Shown: positions 8,405-17,950, counted from the first letter of the stretch. The stretch: DNA of 64,000 nt from Novosphingobium sp. JCM 18896 (GCF_025938095.1 NZ_JAPCZF010000003.1:1-64000); one strand, 5' to 3'. The notes: generated from the sequence alone by a model not told the origin. Translations and numbers: made by a program.

Positions 8405-10708
8405 ATGACCCTTCGCCGTTCGATTGTCGCGCTGATGCTGGCCGGTACCGCGCTTGCCGGTCCTGCCCTGGCCGATCCGCAGAACGCCACGCCGCGCGCC
8501 GCGCCGGCAGCTTCGGCGCAGAGCCAGCAGCGGCCGAACGTGCTGGTATGGCTGATGGACGACGTCGGCTTCGCGCAGGTCTCTTGCTTCGGCGGCCTGG
8601 TCGAGACGCCCAACATCGATCGCGTGGCGGCGATGGGGTTGCGCTATTCGAACTATCACACCGCGCCGATCTGTTCGGCTTCGCGCGCCGCCTTGTTGAC
8701 CGGGCGCATGCCGCATTCGGTCCACATCGGCGGCCATGCCACGGCCGCGCGCGATTTTCCCGGCTATGATGCGCATATCCCGGCGGGGGCAGGGACGATC
8801 GCCGCCAATCTCCACGCCGCGGGCTATGCGACCTATGCCGTCGGCAAGTGGGATCATCTGCCCAACGGAGATGTCTCGACCGCCGGCCCGTTCAACTATT
8901 GGGCTACCGGTCAGGGCTTTGACCGGTTCTACGGCTTCCTCTCCGCCGACACCGACAACTGGGAGCCGCAACTCGTTCGCGACCAGACGCCGATCGGTCG
9001 GCCGCAGAAGCCCGGCTATCATCTGAGCGCCGACATGGCAGACCAAGCGATCGCGATGATCCAGTCGCGCGGCGCGGCCGATCCGCAGCGGCCGTTCTTC
9101 CTCTACTGGGCGACCGGCGCCGCGCACGCCCCGCACCACGCGCCGGCCGAATGGATCGCGCGCTACAAGGGCAAGTTCGACCAGGGCTGGGACAAGGTGC
9201 GCGAGACGATCCTGCAGCGACAGATCGCGCAAGGCACGGTGCCGAAGGGAACCAGGCTGGCGGCCCTGCCCGAGGGCATGCCCCGGTGGGACAGCCTGAG
9301 CCCTGAGGACAAGCAGCTCTACGCGCGGCAGATGGAGGCCTTCGCCGCATCGCTGTCCTATGCCGATGCGCAGTTCGGCCGGATGCTCGATGCGCTCGCC
9401 GCCGCGGGCGAACTCGACAATACGATCGTGGTCGTGACCTCCGACAACGGTGCCAGCGCCGAAGGCGGCCCGAGCGGGCTCTACAACGAGGCGGCGGTGA
9501 CGGGTGGCGGGCTGACCGCGGCGGACAACCGCGCCTTCCTCGACCGCTGGGGCGCGCCCGGTACCTATCCGCACTATGCCTATGGCTGGGCGGTCGCGGG
9601 GAACACGCCGTTCCGCTACTACAAGCAGACCACGCACGAGGGCGGAACGCATGTGCCGCTGGTGGTCGCCTGGCCCAAGGGCATCGCCGCGCGCGGCGAG
9701 CTGCGCGGGCAGTTCGCCCACGTTTCCGACATCGCACCGACCCTGCTCGCGGCGGCGGGCGTGCCGCTGGCGCAGACGGTGAACGACGTGCCGCAGGTGC
9801 CGATGGAGGGGCAGAACCTGACCGCGACCTTTGCCTCGGCGCGCGCACCCGGGCACGAGGGGCCGCAATATGTCGAGCTCTACGGCAACAAGGGGCTGTG
9901 GCAGGACGGCTGGCAGATCGTCACCTCGCACCGCTACCGCACCTGGGACTGGCAGACGGCCAAGACCTTCGACGAGCCCTGGGAGCTCTACGATCTGCGC
10001 AAGGATCCCGGCCAGACCACCGATCTCGCCGCGAAATATCCCGAGCGTGTCGCGGCGATGGCAGCGGCCTTCGCCGACCAGGCCAAGCGCTACAACGTCG
10101 CGCCGATCCACAACCTCAGCGATACCGCCGGCGAATCCGCCAAGAAGGCCGCGGAGGATTTCGCACGCCGGGGTGGCAAGTGGCACTATGCCGGTCCCAC
10201 CAGCAATCTGGCCTCGATGATCGCGCCACCGGTGAACACCCGCGGTTTCACGATGACGGCGAAACTCGATCTCGCCGAGGCCGGGGCCACGGCGCCGATC
10301 TTCTCGATGGGCGGCCGGATGGGCGGGATCGGTTTCTACTTGCGCGACGGCAAGCCGACGCTGGTGATGAACGACCTTGCGGGCGGCAGCGTCGCGGTGA
10401 CGGCGGCAGACGCGCTGGCGCCCGGCAAGCAGGAGATCGCCCTCGACCTCGTGCGGGGCCAGCGCGAGGCTACCGGTGCGACGCCGTTCGAAGTGAAGAT
10501 CAGCGCGGGCGGCAAGGTTCTGGCACAGGAACGGCTGTCGTTTGTCTTGCCTGCCTATTTCGGCATCCCGGAGACTTTCGATCTCGCCGCCGACTGGGGA
10601 TCGCCCGTTCTGGCCGGCTATCGTGCGGGGACGCCGTTTCCGGGCAAACTCACCGACGTGACCTTCGACTTCAACGGCAAGGGCGGTGGCAATCTGCAAG
10701 TTCACTGA
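8405..10708 (+). CDS. Exported arylsulfatase (formylglycine-dependent)
   Basis: This 767-residue enzyme hydrolyses sulfate esters in the periplasm or outside the cell. A signal peptide ends near PALA (1-23). The sulfatase domain starts at RPNVLVWLMDDVGF (metal ligands Asp52, Asp53). The nucleophile motif is CSASR (Cys90), with Ala in place of the usual Pro; C-x-[PA]-x-R is still compatible with conversion to formylglycine. A second metal site is TSDNGAS near 346. The C-terminal 200 residues form an extra domain seen in large bacterial arylsulfatases. The ATG at 8405 is preferred over the TTG at 8402 because AAGGGAGAG lies about 9 bases upstream. The divergent LysR gene probably regulates it. 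Sulfotransferase-like genes follow 6 and 14 kb downstream, suggesting sulfate-ester chemistry in the same pathway. Confidence 0.93.
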   Translation: MTLRRSIVALMLAGTALAGPALADPQNATPRAAPAASAQSQQRPNVLVWLMDDVGFAQVSCFGGLVETPNIDRVAAMGLRYSNYHTAPICSASRAALLTGRMPHSVHIGGHATAARDFPGYDAHIPAGAGTIAANLHAAGYATYAVGKWDHLPNGDVSTAGPFNYWATGQGFDRFYGFLSADTDNWEPQLVRDQTPIGRPQKPGYHLSADMADQAIAMIQSRGAADPQRPFFLYWATGAAHAPHHAPAEWIARYKGKFDQGWDKVRETILQRQIAQGTVPKGTRLAALPEGMPRWDSLSPEDKQLYARQMEAFAASLSYADAQFGRMLDALAAAGELDNTIVVVTSDNGASAEGGPSGLYNEAAVTGGGLTAADNRAFLDRWGAPGTYPHYAYGWAVAGNTPFRYYKQTTHEGGTHVPLVVAWPKGIAARGELRGQFAHVSDIAPTLLAAAGVPLAQTVNDVPQVPMEGQNLTATFASARAPGHEGPQYVELYGNKGLWQDGWQIVTSHRYRTWDWQTAKTFDEPWELYDLRKDPGQTTDLAAKYPERVAAMAAAFADQAKRYNVAPIHNLSDTAGESAKKAAEDFARRGGKWHYAGPTSNLASMIAPPVNTRGFTMTAKLDLAEAGATAPIFSMGGRMGGIGFYLRDGKPTLVMNDLAGGSVAVTAADALAPGKQEIALDLVRGQREATGATPFEVKISAGGKVLAQERLSFVLPAYFGIPETFDLAADWGSPVLAGYRAGTPFPGKLTDVTFDFNGKGGGNLQVH

Positions 10709-10819
10709 GGTCGGAGAATGGGCCTGCCAATTTCCCCTACCGATCGCTCCGCTTTGATTGATCGGGCCGGCTCGCGAAGGGCTGCTTGCTTGGCCACCGA
10801 CAACGGCTAAGCGACAGGC

Positions 10820-11050
10820 ATGACGGCCTCAGATCTCGAACAGCTGCTTATCGCCCGCCTTGTCCGGCAGCGAGGCGGTACTTCACAGGCCTGGCAGCGG
10901 GCGCTTGGCAAGGTGATCGTGCGCGACAGGGAGACCCACGCCCATTGCAATTGGGATGTCAGGCCGAGCGGCACCGACGCGCAGCGCGCTGCGATCGAGG
11001 ACCTCCTCGACGATGTGCGACTTGAACATTCCATCCTGGCAGCCGGTTGA
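10820..11050 (+). CDS. Small conserved hypothetical protein (76 residues)
   Basis: Acidic/basic mixed helices at both ends surround HAHCNWDVRPSGT. The pattern (LxxLLIARLVRQRGG near the start, THxHCNWxVxPSG, LLDDVRxxH near the end) resembles short hypothetical proteins I associate with sphingomonads; their function is unknown. It follows the sulfatase by 111 bp on the same strand and may be cotranscribed. There is no signal peptide, metal site or other defined motif apart from the single His-Cys pair. Confidence 0.65.
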   Translation: MTASDLEQLLIARLVRQRGGTSQAWQRALGKVIVRDRETHAHCNWDVRPSGTDAQRAAIEDLLDDVRLEHSILAAG

Positions 11051-11315
11051 ACGCTTTCCAGGATTCTTAGAAGTGAATGATCGTCAATTTTGATCGAGAT
11101 GCTCGCGCACGAATGTCACGGGGATAAGCCGCTTTTCCTTTTTAGGCCATAAAGCGCAGAGGAACGCCGAACGCTTTCCGGCTCCCGATGGCCTGAAAGA
11201 CGACGAATGCGGGTTCAGGAACCGCTCTTGACCTGATGATGTGTCAAATCCTGGGTTCACCTGGGCTGTCGTGGGTGATACCCCGAGCTCAGCGATCAAA
11301 AGACGGGATGCATCC

Positions 11316-12704
11316 ATGCCTTCGAACGGCTTTCCCTCCGAGGAAGTGCGCAGCGATTTCTACCCCAAGGCCGACTATCTGGACCGCCGCTTCCACGATC
11401 TGGAGAAGGAGCAGCTCTGGCCCAAGGTCTGGCAGATCGCCTGCCGCGAAGACGAGATCCCGGGGGCGGGCGACTATGTCGTCTACGACATCATCGACGA
11501 TTCCATCGTCGTGGTCCGCGGCAGCGATGGGGAGGTCAGGGCCTTTCACAACTTCTGTCCGCACCGCGGCAATCTTCTGGTCGAGGGGCAGGGGAACGCC
11601 AGGCAGTTCGTCTGCTCGTTCCATGGCTGGCGGTTCGGTAGCGACGGCCGCAACATCAAGGTGATCGATCGGCAGGATTGGGGCGATTGCCTGGCCAAGG
11701 GCGATGCCGATCTCGTGCCCGTCCAGGTCGGCACCTGGGGCGGCTGGGTGTGGATCAACATGGATCCCGATTGCCAGCCGCTCGACCGGTATCTCGAGCC
11801 GATGAAATCGAAGTGCGAACTGTTCGAGTTCGAGAAGCTCCACCCGGCCTGGTACAAGTCGGTGGTGGTCGAGGCGAACTGGAAGACCACGATGGGCGCC
11901 TTCACCGAGTTCTACCACGTCCAGACGACGCACTCGCAGATGCTGACCTATACGCAGGACTATTCGACCAGCCGCGCCATGGGCCGGCACGGCTGGATTT
12001 CCTACGAAGGCGGCACCGGCCTGCCCGTCGGTCGCAGTCCGCGACTGCCGGCGAAAGAGGTCGCCGATTTCCGCGAGCACCTGTTCGAATATGCCGAGCA
12101 GTTCCGCGACGACCTGCAGGCGATGCAGACCCAGCGCGCGTTCGACGCGACCCAGCGCCTGCGCACCGAGACCACGGCCGAGACGCCGCCGCACGACGTC
12201 GTCGCCAAGTGGGGGCAGTTCATCTACGAAGCCGCGATCGAAAGCGGCGCCGGGTGGCCCGAAGGGCTGACTCCCGAATACCTCGCCGAAAGCGGCTTCG
12301 ACTGGCACGTGTTCCCGAACACGGTGTTCCTCCACCCCGCCATCGAGGCCGTGCTGTGGTACCGGTTCCGCCCTCACGGCGACGATCACACGCGCTGCAT
12401 GATGGACGTCTGGTCGCTCGAACGTTTCGCGCCGGGCGCCGAGCCGAAGGTCGAGCACGAGGTCTATCAGGATTGGCGCGACGGCGATTTCCCGCTGATT
12501 TTTCGCCAGGATTTCCTCAACATTCCCAAGGTCCAGAAGGGCATGAAGTCGCGCGCCTTCAAGGGCGGGCGGCCGAGCCCGATCCAGGAACGCGCGCTGT
12601 CGCATTTCCACAAGACCTTGCGCCGCTTCCTCGAGGATCCGCACGCCGACGACGACCTCGGGCCCGAGCCGAAGGTCGCGGCGCCGGCCCCGTCGGAGGG
12701 TTGA
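11316..12704 (+). CDS. Rieske non-heme iron oxygenase, alpha subunit
   Basis: This 462-residue protein is an oxygenase component that hydroxylates or dihydroxylates a ring substrate with electrons from a separate ferredoxin and reductase. The Rieske cluster ligands are Cys81, His83 (FCPHRGNLL), Cys100 and His103 (VCSFHGWRF). The mononuclear iron ligands His201 and His206 lie in EFYHVQTTH, and the Asp is probably in FDWHVFPNT. The ATG at 11316, after an ACGGGA, gives the normal N-terminus; the frame stays open for 75 bases upstream but that part does not look coding. No ferredoxin, reductase or beta subunit is encoded nearby, so these must come from elsewhere. The flavoprotein gene starts 7 bp after its stop, so the two form an operon. 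Confidence 0.93.
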   Translation: MPSNGFPSEEVRSDFYPKADYLDRRFHDLEKEQLWPKVWQIACREDEIPGAGDYVVYDIIDDSIVVVRGSDGEVRAFHNFCPHRGNLLVEGQGNARQFVCSFHGWRFGSDGRNIKVIDRQDWGDCLAKGDADLVPVQVGTWGGWVWINMDPDCQPLDRYLEPMKSKCELFEFEKLHPAWYKSVVVEANWKTTMGAFTEFYHVQTTHSQMLTYTQDYSTSRAMGRHGWISYEGGTGLPVGRSPRLPAKEVADFREHLFEYAEQFRDDLQAMQTQRAFDATQRLRTETTAETPPHDVVAKWGQFIYEAAIESGAGWPEGLTPEYLAESGFDWHVFPNTVFLHPAIEAVLWYRFRPHGDDHTRCMMDVWSLERFAPGAEPKVEHEVYQDWRDGDFPLIFRQDFLNIPKVQKGMKSRAFKGGRPSPIQERALSHFHKTLRRFLEDPHADDDLGPEPKVAAPAPSEG

Positions 12705-12711
12705 GGCGGCC

Positions 12712-14364
12712 ATGCATTTCGACGAGACCTTCGACCTCGTGATCGTCGGCAGCGGCTGCGCCTCGGTGACGGCGGCGCTTGCGGTCCAGGCCGCCGGCGG
12801 GAGCGCGGTGATCCTCGAAAAGCAGGCTCTGTTCGGCGGCTCGACCGCGTTTTCGGGCGGCATCGCCTGGATTCCCGCCAACCCGCTGCTTGGTGACGAC
12901 AACGCCGAGGCTGGGCGCACCTACCTAGATGCGATCGTCGGCGCCCCGGACAAGGCATCGCCCGCCGCCAAGCGCGACGCGTTCATCGCCGAAGGGCCCA
13001 GGGCGGTGCAGTTCCTGCTCGACCAGGGCGTGGATCTCATTCGCGTGCCCTGGCCCGATTATTATTCGAACGCGCCCGGCGGGCACGAATACGGCCGCAC
13101 GATCTCGGCCGCGCTGTTCGACCTGCGCGAACTCGGCGATTGGCAGGACAAGCTCGGATACTTCTACGGCTTTCCGCGCATGCCGGTCGGTTCGTGGGAA
13201 TTCGTCGACCTGACGCTCGCCAAGACGACCTGGAAGGGCAAGCGTGCCGCGCTCAAGCTCGCCTGGAACATGCTCAAGGACAAGCTGACGGGCGCGCGCA
13301 CCGTCGGTTCGGGCAATGCCCTGCAGGGGCGCATGCTCAAGGCGGCGCTCGATCATCGCGTGCCGATCCGGCTCGAGCACGAAGTGACCGCGCTCGACAT
13401 CGAGAACGGCGCGGTAGTGGGCGTCACGGTCAAGACCGCGCAAGGCGAGCGGCGCATTGGCGCGCGCAAGGGCGTGCTGCTCAACGCGGGCGGCTTTTCG
13501 CGCAATGCCGAGATGCGCAAGACCTTCCAGCCGCAGCCCAACACCGGCGCCTGGACCATGGCCAATCCCGGTGACACCGGCGGCCCGATGCAACTGGCCA
13601 TGGCGCTGGGCGCCGACGTCGACTGCATGGAGGAGGCCTGGTGGACGCCGGGATCGCTGCTGCCCGACGGGACCTATGGCGGGTTCCACGTGCCCGGCGA
13701 GTCGGGCAAGCCCGGCGTCATCATCGTCGGCCCGGATGGGCGCCGTGTCGGCAACGAGGCCGGCGCCTATATGGAGTTCGGCCAGCGCATGTATGCGCGC
13801 GGAGCCGTGCCGGCCTGGGCGATCATCGAGGGGCGGGCGCTGAGCCGCTATAGCTGGGGTCCGGTCATGGCGGGCAAATCCCCCGCGCCGTTCGTCGAGA
13901 ACGGCTATTTCCTCAAGGCCGACACCCTGGCCGACCTCGCGCGCCAGGCCGGGATCGATCCCGACGGGCTGGTCGACGAGGTGGCGCGGTTCAACGGTTT
14001 CGCCGAGCGCGGCGTCGATGAGGATTTCGGCCGCGGTGCGAGCCACCACAACCGGGCGATGGGCGATCCGGGCAACAGACCCAATCCCACGCTCGGCAAG
14101 ATCGAGGCAGGCCCGTTCTATGCCGTCGAGATCCTGCCGTTGGACGTCGGCACCTCGGGCGGGCTGGTGACCGACGCGGATGCGCGCGTGCTGCGCGCCG
14201 ATGGGAGCGCCATTGCCGGCCTCTACGCGGCGGGCAACATCACCGCGCCCGTCGTGGGCCATACCTATCCGGCGGCCGGCGCCAGCATCGGCGGGGGCAT
14301 CGTCTTCGGCTACGTCGCGGCGCGCCATGCGATGGCGGCTGGGGCCGGGCAGGGCGCGGGCTGA
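12712..14364 (+). CDS. FAD-dependent oxidoreductase of the 3-ketosteroid dehydrogenase/fumarate reductase group
   Basis: This 550-residue flavoprotein has an N-terminal dinucleotide fold (FDLVIVGSGCASVTAALA, then the ribose-binding acid in VILEKQ and GGSTAFSGG) and a C-terminal FAD-binding region (LYAAGNITAPVVGHTYPAAG then ASIGGGIVFG). These features match the family containing 3-ketosteroid delta-1-dehydrogenase and fumarate reductase flavoproteins. It would desaturate or reduce a C-C bond next to a carbonyl. It follows the Rieske oxygenase with a 7-bp gap and precedes a sulfotransferase gene, so it is probably the second step of the same pathway. Which ketone it uses cannot be told. Confidence 0.9.
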   Translation: MHFDETFDLVIVGSGCASVTAALAVQAAGGSAVILEKQALFGGSTAFSGGIAWIPANPLLGDDNAEAGRTYLDAIVGAPDKASPAAKRDAFIAEGPRAVQFLLDQGVDLIRVPWPDYYSNAPGGHEYGRTISAALFDLRELGDWQDKLGYFYGFPRMPVGSWEFVDLTLAKTTWKGKRAALKLAWNMLKDKLTGARTVGSGNALQGRMLKAALDHRVPIRLEHEVTALDIENGAVVGVTVKTAQGERRIGARKGVLLNAGGFSRNAEMRKTFQPQPNTGAWTMANPGDTGGPMQLAMALGADVDCMEEAWWTPGSLLPDGTYGGFHVPGESGKPGVIIVGPDGRRVGNEAGAYMEFGQRMYARGAVPAWAIIEGRALSRYSWGPVMAGKSPAPFVENGYFLKADTLADLARQAGIDPDGLVDEVARFNGFAERGVDEDFGRGASHHNRAMGDPGNRPNPTLGKIEAGPFYAVEILPLDVGTSGGLVTDADARVLRADGSAIAGLYAAGNITAPVVGHTYPAAGASIGGGIVFGYVAARHAMAAGAGQGAG

Positions 14365-14530
14365 TCCGATCGTGCTGACCTCGCGGCGATCCGAGGATCT
14401 TGCCATTTTCGGTAATGGCCATCGATTGCCGCGACTTTCGAAAATGGGCCGAAACCGTCGTCCCCTGGGCTGGGGCACGTCCCGCAAGCGTCATAGCAGA
14501 CGAGACACCGTTCCTTGCAAAGGTGTCGCA

Positions 14531-15679
14531 ATGGCCATGAAAACGTTCAAGCAGCTCCTCGAAGCTGCGCGGACAGCAACGGCGCTCGAAGACTTCGGCG
14601 AAGAGACGTTCCGCGAAGGGCTCGAGAGGCTGCTCGCATCGCTCGATGGGGAAGCCCGCCTCAACCTGCAGGGCGAGATGCTAATCGAGCACCAGATCGT
14701 CGACCTGCTCTCGCGGCGGCTCGAGGTCGAGCACTGGTATGCGATGCACCCCGAGATCGACGACCAGGAGATCGTCGCGCCGCTGATCGGCCTCGGCTTG
14801 CCGCGGACGGGATCGACCGCGCTTGGCTGCCTGCTGGCCGAGGATCCGGCGGTGCGCAGCCTGCGCGCCTGGGAAGCCAACGCGCCGTGCCCGCCGCCCG
14901 AGGCCGCCAGCGAGCACAGCGATCCGCGCATCGAGGAACAGCGTGTGCGCTCGGCACAGATCGACGCGATCGCTCCGCGGCTCAAGATGATGATCCCGGT
15001 CTCGCCGACCGCGCCGACCGAATGCCAGCAATTCATGGGCTTCGATTTCAAGAGCCAGATCTTCCAGGCCTCGGCGCGGATCCCGTCCTACTTCGCCTGG
15101 TTGAACCACGATGCCGACCTGGTGCCGACCTACCGCTACGTGAAGCGCGTGCTGAAGCTGCTGCAGTGGCGTTGCCCGCCGCATCGCTGGCGGTTGAAGA
15201 ACCCCGCGCACATGCTGTTCATCGACGCGCTCGACACGGTCTTTCCCGACGCGCGCTATTGGATGACGCATCGCGACATCGCCAAGGTCATCCCGTCGGT
15301 GGTGGATCTCTATCGCGAGTTGTCGCGGGCCTATACCGACGAGCCCGACGGCGGCTGGATCGTCGCCGCCAATGTCGAGTGGACCAGCACGGGCCTGGAG
15401 CGCGTCAGGGCCTTTCGCGAGCGCGGCCACGATCGACGCTTCTTCGACGTCGATTTCCTCGAGGTTCAGACCGCGCCGATGGACGTGATGGAGCGGCTCT
15501 ACGCCTTCCTCGGCGAGGAATTCACCATCGAGGCGCGGCGGCGTATGCTCGCCTGGCGCGAGCAGGAGCCCGTGAACAAGCATGGCCGGCACAGCTACGA
15601 TCCGGCGAGCCTGGGCGTCGATCTCGCGGCGGTGTCCGCACGTTTCGCATTTTACGACCATGAGGCCGGACGCCGGTAA
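14531..15679 (+). CDS. PAPS-type sulfotransferase family protein (copy 1)
   Basis: This 382-residue protein belongs to the cytosolic sulfotransferase fold (Sulfotransfer_3 group). The 5'-phosphosulfate-binding loop is LGLPRTGSTALG (PRTGST at 91-96), and YWMTHRDIAKVIPS near 250 matches the 3'-phosphate-binding strand and helix. A distant paralogue lies at 23125-24303. The ATG at 14531 has AAAGG about 8 bases upstream; the longer open frame into the flavoprotein gene is an out-of-frame overlap. The family normally transfers sulfonate from PAPS to a hydroxyl, so its presence in a catabolic-looking cluster is unusual. It might activate a hydroxyl for elimination or mark a substrate. True donor and acceptor are unknown. 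Confidence 0.85.
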   Translation: MAMKTFKQLLEAARTATALEDFGEETFREGLERLLASLDGEARLNLQGEMLIEHQIVDLLSRRLEVEHWYAMHPEIDDQEIVAPLIGLGLPRTGSTALGCLLAEDPAVRSLRAWEANAPCPPPEAASEHSDPRIEEQRVRSAQIDAIAPRLKMMIPVSPTAPTECQQFMGFDFKSQIFQASARIPSYFAWLNHDADLVPTYRYVKRVLKLLQWRCPPHRWRLKNPAHMLFIDALDTVFPDARYWMTHRDIAKVIPSVVDLYRELSRAYTDEPDGGWIVAANVEWTSTGLERVRAFRERGHDRRFFDVDFLEVQTAPMDVMERLYAFLGEEFTIEARRRMLAWREQEPVNKHGRHSYDPASLGVDLAAVSARFAFYDHEAGRR

Positions 15680-15724
15680 TAGCGTGGACCGCGGTTCCAC
15701 CGCGGCCGAGAGGATTTGGACAGG

Positions 15725-16627
15725 ATGCCTATTTCTTTCGAGAACCTGCTGCCGCGGTCACCCGGGCAACCGGCCAGCGCGCTGCTCGGCGAAACGATCC
15801 GGCGCAGGGTCAAGGACGACAATGCCGCCTTCACGCTTTCGGATTTCGTCTGGGATTCCGCGCCTTGCGACAGCTGGAACGCCAGCTGCCACGTGCTCAA
15901 CTTTGCCCTGACACCGCGCCCGCAGCCCTCCTGGATCAGTTTCGGCGGTCCGCAGCGCTATGCCTTGGGCCCGCTCATGTTCGTTCCCCAGGGTATCGAG
16001 ACGCGCAGCTACCTGGCCCAAGGGCGACAGCGGTCGTTGACCTGCCTGCTTTCGGCCGAGGTGATCGAGAGGATACTCGGCCGAAGCCCCCATTGGGACA
16101 GCAGCGACCTCGAGCATGCGCTCAACCTGCGCAATCCCGCGATCGAGCAACTGCTCTGGCGTATCGCCCGCGAGCTCGAGCGGCCGGGTTTCGCTTCGGC
16201 CGCGTTGATCGAAGCCCTGGGCAATGCGCTGGCGATCGAGCTCATCCGGATCTTTCGTCTCGAGCAGCGGTTCGCGCCGAAGCGCCTGACCGGCGGCCTG
16301 GCGCCTTGGCGCATGCGCCGGATTCGCGAGCGCGCGCATGTCGACGGGCCGGCGCCCGACCTTGCCGAACTGTCGGAGATTTGCGGCCTCTCGGTGCGTC
16401 ACCTGACCCGCGCGTTCAAGGCGGAGACCGGGCAGACCCTGGCGAGCTACGTCGAGCAGGTGGTGATGGACCGCGCGCGCGCCAAGCTTGCGGAGACCCG
16501 CGAGCCGATCGCCGAAATCGCCGTTCGCCTGGGTTTCGCAAGCGCCGCGAGCTTCTGCTCGGCCTATCGCCGCCATACGGGCGAGCGACCCAGCGACCTG
16601 CGCAAGGCGCGCCGCGCTTACGACTGA
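15725..16627 (+). CDS. AraC-family transcriptional regulator
   Basis: This 300-residue protein has a C-terminal AraC DNA-binding domain with two helix-turn-helix units (LAELSEICGLSVRHLTRAFK and PIAEIAVRLGFASAASFCSA, about 215-295) and an N-terminal cupin-like ligand domain (about 25-130). The ATG at 15725 follows GAGAGGATTTGG. It lies 45 bp after the sulfotransferase and is followed by the lipocalin-like gene and TonB receptor, so it probably senses the pathway substrate and controls this block. Confidence 0.9.
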   Translation: MPISFENLLPRSPGQPASALLGETIRRRVKDDNAAFTLSDFVWDSAPCDSWNASCHVLNFALTPRPQPSWISFGGPQRYALGPLMFVPQGIETRSYLAQGRQRSLTCLLSAEVIERILGRSPHWDSSDLEHALNLRNPAIEQLLWRIARELERPGFASAALIEALGNALAIELIRIFRLEQRFAPKRLTGGLAPWRMRRIRERAHVDGPAPDLAELSEICGLSVRHLTRAFKAETGQTLASYVEQVVMDRARAKLAETREPIAEIAVRLGFASAASFCSAYRRHTGERPSDLRKARRAYD

Positions 16628-16921
16628 CGGTGCGAAATCGCGCGGCCATTTTTCGAAAGTCGGTGCTTGCCCGGGGCCGTTGTCCTCGGCCGTTCTTTTG
16701 GCCCGATGCGACGAACTTCCGCGAGCATCTGCACCTTCGAATTGCGCAATCCGGCCAAATAGAATCGTTACAATATTGAACATTTTTGTAATTCGTATGA
16801 TCATCGTCTCCGATCTGAACTGCGGCATGAAATCGCGCATTTTCAGAGTCTAACAACGGAAAACCTGCGACTTCCGCGCGCCGACGGCTCGCGGTGATCG
16901 GCGGGACGGGAGAACGCGATC
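16628..16921. promoter_or_regulatory. Intergenic region with AT-rich stretch, probable promoter for the following genes
   Basis: About 290 bp lie between the AraC gene and the lipocalin-like gene. The segment 16750-16815 is much more AT-rich than its surroundings (ATCGTTACAATATTGAACAT, then TTTTGTAATTCGTATGATCA), which fits a promoter or activator-binding region. No strong palindrome or terminator was recognised. Confidence 0.35.
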
Positions 16922-17950
16922 GTGAGCGCTTCGTGGACCGGCGGCCTTGAGCCCGACATCGACTACATGCTCGCCGAGCGGCCCGACGATCCCGAGATGC
17001 GCGAGAGCGCGTCGATCTGGCTCTACGAGGACAACGGCGCCTTCGCCTTCCCGCGCATCGGCATCGAGGCGAAGGGCGATAGCTGGGACAGCCACGGCTT
17101 CCAGTTCAATTTCGTCGATCGTGCGGGCCGCGCGATCGTCGATGGCGGTGCCGGGACGACCCATTCCCCGATCGGATCCGACGGCAAGGCTTCGATCCTC
17201 GGTACCGGCGGGCTGGTGTTCGAGTGTCTCGAACCCTTCCACAAATGGCGCGTGCGCTATGATGGGCAGGGCGCCGACACCACGCCCGAAGCCCTGATCG
17301 CGCAGTCGGTCGATCGCGACAGGCGCGCGCCGCTGCGGCTCGACGTCGAGCTGACGATGGCGCTGCCGGGCTGGACGCAGGACCTGCGCCCCGAACGGCT
17401 GGTCGGCATGACCGAGGCCGAGCGGATCGATGCCGGCCTGATGGGCTATGGCTGGCGCGTCGAGCAGGCGTTCCGCGCCGAAGGCGAACTGACCCTGGAC
17501 GGGCAGACCCGCGTCTTTCGCGGCTCCGGCAATCGCATCCATCGCCAGTCGGTGCGGCCGCTCGGCGCCTTTCGCGGCCATTGCTGGCAAGCCGCGCTGT
17601 TCCCCGACGGGCGCGCCTTCGCGCTGTGCGTCTATCCGCCGCGCGAGGACGGCACGACCCACAATGGCGCCTATGTCTATGTCGACGGCCAGATGTATCC
17701 CGCAGTCGCGCGCGGCGTGCCGTTCCTGACGCGGCTGACCCCACGCGGCGAGGACGTCTCGTTCGAGCTCGACTATGCGCTCGGCACCGCGCGCATCGAG
17801 GGTGTCAGCGATTTCAATGTCTTCCACCTCGGCGTGCCAGAGATGCCGGGCTTCGCGCTGCACCAGGGCGGCGCGCGCTACACCTGGGAGGGACAGAGCG
17901 CGCATGGCATGATCGAGCGCTCCAATTGGGCGGATCAGCTCGTGGGCTAG
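16922..17950 (+). CDS. Lipocalin-like (AttH/CrtC, DUF7064/7065-type) protein, function unknown
   Basis: This 342-residue protein has no signal peptide and is predicted to be mostly beta (many alternating Trp/Tyr/Gly strands, for example GFQFNFVDRAGRAIVDGG and GGARYTWEGQSAHG). The pattern resembles the two-domain lipocalin-like proteins related to hydroxyneurosporene hydratase/AttH that often sit in terpene, steroid and aromatic gene clusters. It could bind or isomerise a hydrophobic intermediate. The start is GTG at 16922 with CGGGAGAACG upstream. It is followed by the TonB receptor 106 bp later. The family match is made from pattern memory and is tentative. Confidence 0.65.
   Translation: MSASWTGGLEPDIDYMLAERPDDPEMRESASIWLYEDNGAFAFPRIGIEAKGDSWDSHGFQFNFVDRAGRAIVDGGAGTTHSPIGSDGKASILGTGGLVFECLEPFHKWRVRYDGQGADTTPEALIAQSVDRDRRAPLRLDVELTMALPGWTQDLRPERLVGMTEAERIDAGLMGYGWRVEQAFRAEGELTLDGQTRVFRGSGNRIHRQSVRPLGAFRGHCWQAALFPDGRAFALCVYPPREDGTTHNGAYVYVDGQMYPAVARGVPFLTRLTPRGEDVSFELDYALGTARIEGVSDFNVFHLGVPEMPGFALHQGGARYTWEGQSAHGMIERSNWADQLVG

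Noticed and set aside
8336..10705. A 789-codon open frame antisense to the arylsulfatase gene
   Set aside because: GC-rich codon bias keeps antisense frames open. Its product is Arg/Gly/His-rich with no domain, while the plus strand encodes a clear sulfatase.
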